Positions 1-4,877 of a DNA stretch of 7,409 bases are shown piece by piece. Both the position numbers and the translations under genes were made by a program. The stretch covers positions 1 through 7,409 of the forward strand of contig DVMJ01000101.1 in NCBI GenBank assembly GCA_018715065.1, written 5' to 3'. Positions within the stretch are counted from its first letter, which is position 1. Every line of letters begins with the position of its first letter. The stretch is from Fimiplasma intestinipullorum. Lineage in GTDB: Bacteria > Bacillota_I > Bacilli_A > Erysipelotrichales > Coprobacillaceae. Below the pieces are notes generated by a model that was not told the origin of the DNA, ran no database searches, and was given only the letters and a program-made list of their open reading frames with translations.

Positions 1-94
1 TACAGCTTTGTCGGCAAGATAGACTTGCCGGAAGCCTAACGCCTGACCTATCCGACACAGCCCTAAGTGCCGGATAGGAACGGCAAAATTTTTT
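1..94. other. GC-rich tandem hairpin element, unidentified
   Basis: Two perfect or near-perfect hairpins stand out against AT-rich surroundings. Hairpin A pairs CGGCAAG (12-18) with CTTGCCG (24-30) around a 5-nt loop. Hairpin B pairs CCTATCCG (47-54) with CGGATAGG (71-78), with an inner CAC/GTG (56-58 with 67-69). TTGCCG at 25-30 can also pair with CGGCAA at 81-86, which excludes hairpin A and is closely followed by six T (89-94), giving a terminator-like alternative. All three forward frames carry stops here, so it is unlikely to be coding. It could be the 3' end of a structured RNA that starts left of the window, an attenuator, or a small palindromic repeat that truncated the phosphorylase remnant next to it. 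I do not recognise the family. Confidence 0.45.
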
Positions 95-377
95 ACACTT
101 CTATTACTTCTTTATCGCACATTAGCAAAAGGAAAAGGTTGCTAACAGACGTCAGGAAGGATGCTTATGTGTTGAAATGGAGGCAGCTGGTTTATTTGCG
201 ATGGCTCAGTTTTATGATATGCGGATTGCGGGTATTTTCTATGGTGGTGATTCCTTGAGTGGAGAGGAATGGGATAATCGTCAGTGGAATACCCAAAAGG
301 AGATTCGCTATGAATTACTACAGTTTTTATTGAGTTGTGTTGATGTTTCACGTGAAACAAGGAAGGAGGAACAGTAG
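82..377 (+). pseudogene. Nucleoside phosphorylase C-terminal remnant, frameshifted
   Basis: From about 126 the frame ending at 377 reads KVANRRQEGCLCVEMEAAG, then an AQF segment and GGDSLSGEEWD. These match the C-terminal half of the PNP/UDP phosphorylase family, which phosphorolytically cleaves nucleosides: the VEME ribose-binding motif and the late aspartate are both present. Upstream the homology breaks across frames. GKIFYT (82-99) is in one frame, YRTLAK (about 113-130) is in a second, and the main frame has a TAG stop at 123-125. No N-terminal two-thirds is visible. The simplest reading is a truncated gene with about two frameshifts; sequencing error or a short in-frame internal start at 177 are alternatives. 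The last codons include V-S-R-E-T, encoded by a perfect parS. Its TAG stop directly abuts the next gene's ATG, and the AAGGAGG at 363-369 for that gene lies inside this remnant. Confidence 0.7.
344..359. other. parS site 1 (ParB-binding palindrome)
   Basis: A perfect 16-bp palindrome TGTTTCACGTGAAACA, identical to the Firmicutes parS recognised by ParB/Spo0J. It lies inside the 3' end of the phosphorylase remnant, where it encodes V-S-R-E-T, and ends 3 nt before the ribosome binding site of the next gene. Confidence 0.93.
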
Positions 378-1073
378 ATGGATCAAACAGCTTTATTCGA
401 ATTTGATTCCAGTCAGACTGCTTTTATTAATGCAAGTGATGAAATAGATGTGGAGATACAAGCTTCCAAAGCTATCGTTAGTTACTGGCAAGAAGATTTA
501 GACAGGATCCTATCCCATTCTAATCTCCGTCTTCTCTTTGATTTTCCAACAGAAACTGCGACAATCCCTTTTTATTACGATGCGCTCCATCAATTGATCT
601 ATGTTTTTCCTTACGCATGTGCTTCAATTGCCGCAGGAACGATCGATCGTTTAGCTGCGTTGGGAGTAAAGGAAGTTTTGATTTATGGCCATTGCTTCAA
701 TCTTGATTTGTCATCAGGATTACTTGTTTCCAGTGCTTTACGAGATGAAGGAACTTCATTTCATTATATGGCTCCAACACGTTATGTTGATGCAGATAAT
801 GATCTGTTCAGACGCTGCCAGCAATACATTTTGCAGAATGCTTTGGTTTATGAAACTGGGCGCGTCTGGACAACGGATGCCATCTATCGGTTGACCTCAC
901 GTAAAATTGAAGCCTACAAGAAGGAAGGATGTAAGGCTGTCGATCAGGAGACCAGTGCGTATTATGCTGTTGCTCAATTTCGTCAGGTTCAGGCTTGTCG
1001 TTTTTTAACGCAGCAATATGATGAAAGCTGGATGTCCCATGCGCTAGCCATATTAACGCATGAAAAAGATTGA
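378..1073 (+). CDS. Divergent nucleoside phosphorylase-like protein
   Basis: A 231-aa cytoplasmic protein of the PNP/UDP phosphorylase family, which converts nucleoside plus phosphate to base plus (deoxy)ribose-1-phosphate. Family features include the N-terminal F-D-S-S-Q-T-A-F-I-N start, SSALRDEGTSFHY (118-130), GRVWTTDAIYR (161-171), and the EGC..V..E segment followed by YAVAQFR (196-202). Several key positions differ from the family. The phosphate-loop GSCG is replaced by G-H-C-F (104-107). The usual VEME is V-D-Q-E (188-191). The late catalytic aspartate region (AADNL or GGDSL in relatives) reads TQQYD (211-215). The substrate and even the activity are therefore uncertain. Length is slightly short for the family. 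The ATG follows AAGGAGG (363-369) with 8-nt spacing and directly abuts the upstream TAG. The serS -35 element overlaps its stop codon. Confidence 0.85.
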   Translation: MDQTALFEFDSSQTAFINASDEIDVEIQASKAIVSYWQEDLDRILSHSNLRLLFDFPTETATIPFYYDALHQLIYVFPYACASIAAGTIDRLAALGVKEVLIYGHCFNLDLSSGLLVSSALRDEGTSFHYMAPTRYVDADNDLFRRCQQYILQNALVYETGRVWTTDAIYRLTSRKIEAYKKEGCKAVDQETSAYYAVAQFRQVQACRFLTQQYDESWMSHALAILTHEKD

Positions 1074-1098
1074 TTCCTTCAAGACTTTATTGTATAAT
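1070..1098 (+). promoter_or_regulatory. Sigma-A promoter of serS T-box transcript
   Basis: The -35 TTGATT (1070-1075) and the perfect -10 TATAAT (1093-1098) are 17 bp apart. The -35 overlaps the TGA stop of the phosphorylase-like gene. Transcription should begin near 1105, just before Stem I of the leader. Confidence 0.8.
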
Positions 1099-1104
1099 GA
1101 CATT

Positions 1105-1329
1105 GAAATCGTTGACGAGGACAAGTAGGTAAGCCGTTTGTGATAGAGAGCCTGTGGGTGGTGGAAACAGGTATGAACACTTATTGAAATCCCCCTCTGA
1201 GTGAAATGGGGAATGAAGTATCCATTTCCGGCTTTAGCCGTTATCTAATGAAGTGATAGATGTTTCACGTGAAACATTTATAAATAGGGTGGCACCACGA
1301 GATTCTCGTCCCTAAAAGGGTGCCTTTTA
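1105..1329 (+). promoter_or_regulatory. T-box riboswitch leader, serine type
   Basis: This leader RNA senses uncharged tRNA and controls transcription into serS. Stem I shows the AGTA loop-E motif (1124-1127), an AGAGA bulge and a GGTGG region (about 1145-1163). The specifier strand after GAA (1186-1188) contains UCC (1190-1192), a serine codon; AUC at 1189-1191 overlaps it and is the alternative reading. Stem IIA/B is CGGC-TTTA-GCCG (1229-1240) followed by GTTATC. The T-box AGGGTGGCACCACG (1286-1299) forms the antiterminator AGGG..CCCT around ACGAG/CTCGT. Its UGGC (1290-1293) would pair with a tRNA ending GCCA, fitting the G73 discriminator of tRNA-Ser and not the A73 of tRNA-Ile. The competing terminator pairs GGCACC (1291-1296) with GGTGCC (1319-1324), followed by TTTT. 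A parS palindrome occupies the Stem III position (1256-1281). Confidence 0.93.
1261..1276. other. parS site 2, inside the serS T-box leader
   Basis: A perfect TGTTTCACGTGAAACA palindrome lying 9 nt before the T-box sequence, where Stem III normally sits. Flanking bases 1256-1260 and 1277-1281 extend the RNA hairpin to about 11 bp, including one G-U pair, around an ACGU loop. Confidence 0.93.
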
Positions 1330-1351
1330 TGTTGGAAAGGAGAAGAATAAA

Positions 1352-2638
1352 ATGATTGATATTGCAATCTTAAGAGAAAATCCAGAAGCAGTCAAAGAGA
1401 ACATGCGTAAAAAATTTCAGGACCATAAGTTACACTTAGTAGATGAAGTCGTTGCTTTAGACAAAGAGTATCGCGAAGTCTTAACGAAAGCCAGTGACTT
1501 ACGTGCGATGCGTAATCGTTTATCTAAAGAAATTGGTCAGTTTATGCGTGAAGGTAAGAAAGCTGAAGCAGAAGAAAATAAACGCCAGGTAACCAGCATG
1601 GCAGATGAATTGAAGAGCCTGGAAGAAAAAGAAAATGAATTAGCTCCTAAAATCAGAGAGATCATGATGAAAATTCCAAACTTCATTGATGATTCCGTTC
1701 CAATTGGCAAAGATGACAGCGAAAACGTAGAGATTCAGAAGTACGGAGATCCTTATGTGCCCGAATATGAGATTCCTTACCATGCTGATATCATTGAGAA
1801 TCTGAATGGCTTAGATAAAGCCAGTGCAGGTCGTACGAGTGGGAATGGTTTCTACTATTTAATGGGAGATATTGCTCGCTTATCATCTGCTATGTTGAGC
1901 TATGCACGTGACTTCATGATTGACAAAGGATTTACTTATTGTATTCCACCATTCATGATCCGCAGTGATGTGGTTACAGGAGTCATGAGTTTTGATGAGA
2001 TGGAAGCTATGATGTATAAAATTGAAGGGGAGGATTTATATCTGATTGGAACGAGTGAACACTCCATGATTGGTAAGTTCAAAGATCAGATCATTAAAGA
2101 AGATGAACTCCCAATCACTTTAACTTCTTACTCTCCATGTTTCAGAAAAGAAGTCGGTGCACATGGGATTGAAGAACGTGGTATCTATCGTGTGCATCAG
2201 TTTGAAAAACAGGAAATGGTTGTTTTATGTAAGATGGAAGATGGCATGGAATGGTATAACAAGATGTGGTCTTATACGGTTGAACTATTCCGTCATTTGA
2301 ATATTCCAGTACGTACATTAGAATGCTGCTCAGGAGATTTAGCTGATTTAAAAGTGAAATCCTGTGATGTGGAAGCATGGTCACCAAGACAGCAAAAATA
2401 CTTTGAAGTAGGTTCATGTTCGATCTTAGGGGATGCCCAGGCGCGTCGTTTAAGTATTCGAGCAAAGGGGAAAGAAGGTAACTATTATGTATGTACCTTA
2501 AATAATACGGTACTGGCCAGCACACGTGCAATCATTGCCTTTATCGAAAATAACTATAATGCTGATGGAACAATCAACATTCCTAAAGCCTTAAGACCTT
2601 ACATGGGCGGAAAAACAAAGATTGAAAAAAGAAAATAG
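1352..2638 (+). CDS. serS: Seryl-tRNA synthetase (SerRS)
   Basis: A class II aminoacyl-tRNA synthetase that activates serine with ATP and charges tRNA-Ser in the cytoplasm. The 428-aa length is normal. Residues 1-110 are charged and heptad-like, forming the long antiparallel coiled-coil tRNA-binding arm. The catalytic domain shows T-S-E (234-236, the TxE serine-site motif), motif 2 from FRKE (264-267) to R-V-H-Q-F (280-284), and motif 3 from GDAQARR (360-366) to the arginine at 392. The motif 3 strand reads CTLNNTVLASTR (381-392) where most bacterial SerRS have HTLN-G-S-G-LA-G-R, so this is a recognisable variant. The ATG follows AAAGGAGA (1336-1343) at good spacing. Expression is controlled by the T-box leader. 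A parS site begins 2 nt after the stop, and no conventional terminator is seen. Confidence 0.97.
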   Translation: MIDIAILRENPEAVKENMRKKFQDHKLHLVDEVVALDKEYREVLTKASDLRAMRNRLSKEIGQFMREGKKAEAEENKRQVTSMADELKSLEEKENELAPKIREIMMKIPNFIDDSVPIGKDDSENVEIQKYGDPYVPEYEIPYHADIIENLNGLDKASAGRTSGNGFYYLMGDIARLSSAMLSYARDFMIDKGFTYCIPPFMIRSDVVTGVMSFDEMEAMMYKIEGEDLYLIGTSEHSMIGKFKDQIIKEDELPITLTSYSPCFRKEVGAHGIEERGIYRVHQFEKQEMVVLCKMEDGMEWYNKMWSYTVELFRHLNIPVRTLECCSGDLADLKVKSCDVEAWSPRQQKYFEVGSCSILGDAQARRLSIRAKGKEGNYYVCTLNNTVLASTRAIIAFIENNYNADGTINIPKALRPYMGGKTKIEKRK

Positions 2639-2640
2639 TA

Positions 2641-2656
2641 TGTTTCACGTGAAACA
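2641..2656. other. parS site 3, just after serS
   Basis: A perfect TGTTTCACGTGAAACA beginning 2 nt beyond the serS stop codon. With flanking bases 2637-2640 and 2657-2660 it could fold in RNA as a stem of about 10 bp, followed by a T-rich stretch. Confidence 0.93.
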
Positions 2657-2676
2657 TATTTGATTATACTTTTTAC

Positions 2677-2705
2677 TTGCAAAAGCAAGCGGGATAAGGT
2701 ATAAT
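2677..2705 (+). promoter_or_regulatory. Promoter of SRP RNA
   Basis: The -35 TTGCAA (2677-2682) and perfect -10 TATAAT (2700-2705) have a 17-bp spacer, placing the start near 2712-2713, exactly at the 5' end of the SRP RNA helix. A small inverted repeat CTTGC-AAAA-GCAAG (2676-2689) overlaps the -35. Confidence 0.75.
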
Positions 2706-2712
2706 AAGACTC

Positions 2713-2790
2713 GCCACTACAATAGCAGGCTTCGAACCATGTCAGGACCGGAAGGTAGCAGCATTAAGAATCCCCTGTTATGTGTAGTGG
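2713..2790 (+). ncRNA. ffs: Signal recognition particle RNA, small (4.5S-type)
   Basis: This RNA binds Ffh (SRP54) and directs ribosomes making membrane or secreted proteins to FtsY and the translocon. The diagnostic domain IV is present: a GGAA tetraloop at 2750-2753 closed by CC/GG, with GTCAGGA on the 5' side and the GTAGCAGC internal-loop strand on the 3' side. The ends pair as CCACTAC (2714-2720) with GTAGTGG (2784-2790), and CAGG (2726-2729) pairs with CCTG (2774-2777). The total of about 78 nt fits the short bacterial form without an Alu domain. It lies between serS and tadA; an SRP RNA next to tadA and dnaX is a common arrangement in Firmicutes. Confidence 0.93.
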
Positions 2791-2797
2791 TATTTTT
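2784..2797 (+). terminator. Probable SRP RNA 3' end / weak terminator
   Basis: The closing helix of the SRP RNA (GTAGTGG) is followed by TATTTTTA. The RNA helix plus the five-T run could terminate transcription, with read-through supplying tadA, whose ribosome binding site starts only a few bases later. No separate tadA promoter is visible. Confidence 0.45.
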
Positions 2798-2815
2798 ATA
2801 TTTAGGAGAATCATG

Positions 2816-3313
2816 ATGGATAATGATTTAAAATACATGAAAGAAGCTTATCGTCAAGCCCAAAAGGCCCTGGCAATTGATGAGGTTCCCGTTGGTGCAG
2901 TTATTGTCAAAGATGGTCAGATCATTGCCAGAGGATACAATCAGCGTGAAAAAAAACAGCAAGTGACCAAACATGCAGAGCTGATTGCGATTGAAAAAGC
3001 ATGTCGCCAATTGGGAAGCTGGCGCTTAGATGATTGTGATCTCTATGTCACGCTCGAACCTTGTATCATGTGCTCCGGCGCTTTGTTGAATGCAAGGATC
3101 CGACGCGTCATTTATGGTGCAAGCGTGAAGCGCTGGTTTGCTTTTCGGATGCTGATGCAGCAGGCATCGCCAGAACAGTTTAATCATCAGATTGAATATG
3201 TCGGTGGAGTCATGAAGGAAGAATGCAGTGAGATGTTAAGTCATTATTTTAGAGAAAAAAGAAAAAAAGCGAAGATAGAGAAAAAGAGGTTTTCCGATGA
3301 AACGAATCAATGA
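2816..3313 (+). CDS. tadA: tRNA adenosine deaminase TadA
   Basis: A zinc enzyme that converts A34 to inosine in the wobble position of tRNA-Arg(ACG), allowing CGN decoding. It has 165 aa from this start. The deaminase signature is complete: H53-A-E55 (zinc ligand and proton-shuttle glutamate) and P82-C83-I-M-C86 for the other zinc ligands. The later NHQIEY and EEC segments, and the basic K/R tail, also fit TadA. I chose ATG 2816 because AGGAG (2804-2808) is 7 nt away; ATG 2813 is 4 nt away, and the upstream in-frame extension overlaps the SRP RNA. One oddity is residues 103-112 (SVKRWFAFRM), which replace the family's D-x-K-x-G-x-x-G-S-like loop, although the overall length is unchanged. The next gene overlaps its 3' end by 17 nt, implying one operon. 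Confidence 0.93.
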   Translation: MDNDLKYMKEAYRQAQKALAIDEVPVGAVIVKDGQIIARGYNQREKKQQVTKHAELIAIEKACRQLGSWRLDDCDLYVTLEPCIMCSGALLNARIRRVIYGASVKRWFAFRMLMQQASPEQFNHQIEYVGGVMKEECSEMLSHYFREKRKKAKIEKKRFSDETNQ

Positions 3314-4181
3314 ACTCACGTCAATTGGTTTTCAAATTGATCAATTTAATCAGTCTGCCTATGGAAAAGTCGCAGGCTATCATTATCTTTTATCTTATTA
3401 TAAGCAAAATAAACGCCTTGTGTTAAGCACGAGTGTTTCATTGACAGAAGAATGTCATTTAGCGTTAATGAACCTTCCGCTGACTTATATTGATCAGTTG
3501 ACCTACCAGAAACCGATATTACAAATGGTCATTCAGAATATAAATAAAGTAAACCCACAACAGATTGAACAGATGCTGCAAATGGTTTCGACATTCCTTT
3601 CACACTGGCAAGTCAAAGAAATCTGTCAGTACTGTCAGCAGGAGAAAAATGTTCATATCTGTCATATGCAAGGAAATATAGCGCTTGTTTGTGATGATTG
3701 TTTGCAGCAATATCAAGCCTCAGTACCAAGCTTGCCAAAAGTCAAGTTTGGAAGGGGATTGATTGGATTAATTTTAGGTGCAATCGTAGGGATGGCTGCA
3801 TGGGTCGCTTTTTATCAGACCGGATATATTACGGTTTTAGGTGGCTTTTTGATGTCATTTCTGGCCATTAAAGGATATGAAAAGTTTGCTGGAAGATTGG
3901 ATCTTCGTGGTTTGATTTTAGCCATTATTGTTTCTGTCATTATGTTGGCTGTGGCAGAAATGTTATGTCTTGATCTTGAAATCATAAAAGCGCTAGATGT
4001 CGACTTTGAAAGAGCGCTTGATTTGTTGCCAAGATTTTTAGAAGAATCAGAAATACAAGAAGCGGTTGCTCAGGATCTGGCATTTGGCTATATCTTCATG
4101 TTGATTGGATCTTTCTCAATGTATTATCAGGCATATCATCAAGTCAAACGTCAGGGTGTATACGAAAAGAAAATGGACTAA
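3297..4181 (+). CDS. Zinc-ribbon membrane protein of unknown function
   Basis: A 294-aa protein I cannot assign to a known family. Residues 1-105 are soluble and may form an alpha/beta domain. They are followed by a likely zinc ribbon with C110-x2-C113 and C132-x2-C135 (also H120 and C122 between them). The C-terminal half has about four predicted membrane helices, at roughly 153-172, 177-193, 203-224 and 262-280, with an acidic stretch (226-260) between the last two. The protein probably sits in the cytoplasmic membrane with its N-terminal domain and ribbon on one face. AGAGG (3285-3289) lies 7 nt before the ATG inside the end of tadA, so translation is likely coupled to tadA. The operon ends at the terminator that directly follows. 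Confidence 0.85.
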   Translation: MKRINELTSIGFQIDQFNQSAYGKVAGYHYLLSYYKQNKRLVLSTSVSLTEECHLALMNLPLTYIDQLTYQKPILQMVIQNINKVNPQQIEQMLQMVSTFLSHWQVKEICQYCQQEKNVHICHMQGNIALVCDDCLQQYQASVPSLPKVKFGRGLIGLILGAIVGMAAWVAFYQTGYITVLGGFLMSFLAIKGYEKFAGRLDLRGLILAIIVSVIMLAVAEMLCLDLEIIKALDVDFERALDLLPRFLEESEIQEAVAQDLAFGYIFMLIGSFSMYYQAYHQVKRQGVYEKKMD

Positions 4182-4211
4182 AAAAGATGGTCGCTAAAGT
4201 GACCATCTTTT
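4182..4211. terminator. Bidirectional rho-independent terminator
   Basis: AAAAGATGGTC (4182-4192) pairs perfectly with GACCATCTTTT (4201-4211) around a short GC-TAAA-GT inner segment. A-runs on the left and T-runs on the right make it work in both directions. It separates the convergent membrane-protein gene and the EIIA gene; the EIIA stop codon (4210-4212) overlaps the stem base. Confidence 0.9.
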
Positions 4212-4689
4212 AAAATGTAAATAATATAGATTCTTTGGCTTTGACATGGGTTAAATGTGTCTTATTTTTTAATGGATATTTGTCACTGTTAATAATAACG
4301 ATTGGCGTTAAAGGATCGATTTGATGGGCATTAAAAACCTGAAAATCAATCGTAATTAGTGGGTCTCCCTGTTTTACCTTATCACCAATTTTGACATGAG
4401 AAATGATTCCTTCACCGTGAAGCTGATCAGAATTTAAACCAATATGCATTAGCATTTCAGCCCCGTTAAAAAGGGTAAGTCCGATCGAATGTCTGCTAGA
4501 AGCAATGACAGTTACCCGGGCATCACAGGGAGCGTAGTAAGTCTCACTCGTTGGTTTGATTGCTAAGCCATCTCCTAACATTAGAGATGAGAATACGCGA
4601 TCCGGAACAGCAATAAGAGATACGACGCGTCCATCAATAGGGGCAAGTATATGATCTGATGATATGTGTGGTTGATATTTTTTGCGCAT
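4210..4689 (-). CDS. PTS glucose-type EIIA protein
   Basis: A single-domain EIIA of the glucose/sucrose PTS family (PF00358), 159 aa and cytoplasmic. It accepts phosphate from HPr and passes it to an EIIB domain of a sugar transporter. Motifs in order are ILAPIDGRVV (14-23), a D-x-V-F-S segment (30-34), MLGDGLAIKP (37-46), H67 in SSRHSIGL, and the phosphorylated His82 in MLMHIGL, followed by GEG and the KIGDKVKQGDPL turn (100-111). Both active-site histidines are present. There are no EIIB or EIIC domains, so it must serve a transporter encoded elsewhere or act as a Crr-like regulator. GAAGGAG (4697-4703, minus strand) is 7 nt from the ATG. It is convergent with the gene to its left and divergent from glycerate kinase. 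Confidence 0.93.
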   Translation of the reverse strand: MRKKYQPHISSDHILAPIDGRVVSLIAVPDRVFSSLMLGDGLAIKPTSETYYAPCDARVTVIASSRHSIGLTLFNGAEMLMHIGLNSDQLHGEGIISHVKIGDKVKQGDPLITIDFQVFNAHQIDPLTPIVIINSDKYPLKNKTHLTHVKAKESILFTF

Positions 4690-4730
4690 GCTTTCGCTCC
4701 TTCTTTAGACATGAAAGTCATATTAATTTT

Positions 4731-4759
4731 ATTTTAACTTTTCCTTAAATTGATGTCAA
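4731..4759 (-). promoter_or_regulatory. Sigma-A promoter of the EIIA gene
   Basis: On the minus strand, a perfect -35 TTGACA (4754-4759) and -10 TAAAAT (4731-4736) are separated by 17 bp. They sit about 42 nt upstream of the EIIA start codon. Confidence 0.85.
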
Positions 4760-4781
4760 TATGTGTATGGAAATCACATAT
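4759..4781. promoter_or_regulatory. Candidate operator palindrome
   Basis: An inverted repeat ATATGTG-N9-CACATAT touches the -35 of the EIIA promoter and lies in the divergent region upstream of glycerate kinase. The TGTG..CACA half-sites are CRP-like, but the spacing does not match the CRP consensus. A regulator-binding site is an inference only. Confidence 0.3.
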
Positions 4782-4795
4782 ATGTTTTACAATGT

Positions 4796-4811
4796 TGTTT
4801 CACGTGAAACA
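4796..4811. other. parS site 4, upstream of glycerate kinase
   Basis: A perfect TGTTTCACGTGAAACA in the divergent intergenic region, ending 12 bp before the glycerate kinase -35. A run of seven T follows it directly. Confidence 0.93.
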
Positions 4812-4823
4812 TTTTTTTGTTTC

Positions 4824-4852
4824 TTGTCAGTCTCATTAATTCAATTTATAAT
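4824..4852 (+). promoter_or_regulatory. Sigma-A promoter of glycerate kinase
   Basis: The -35 TTGTCA (4824-4829) and perfect -10 TATAAT (4847-4852) are separated by 17 bp. The expected start, near 4859, is about 19 nt before the ATG. Confidence 0.85.
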
Positions 4853-4877
4853 AAGAATAAAGAAAGAAGGCGGGAAT

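Noticed and set aside
67..258. Open frame starting with GTG at 67
   Set aside because: Only GKIFYT at its start resembles the phosphorylase family; the rest is an out-of-frame reading of the remnant, with no ribosome binding site.
142..360. Minus-strand frames beginning MFHVKH at parS sites 1 and 5
   Set aside because: MFHVKH is simply the parS palindrome read from its internal ATG; nothing downstream looks like protein, and both lie antisense to better-supported coding sequence.
1905..1910. Additional CACGTG cores at 1905, 2523 and 6191 as parS variants
   Set aside because: Only the central six bases match; flanks do not fit TGTTNCACGTGAAACA, and they occur in ordinary codons.
4761..4877. 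39-residue N-terminal extension of glycerate kinase
   Set aside because: It translates the parS site and the promoter, lacks a ribosome binding site, and the family begins at the ATG at 4878.
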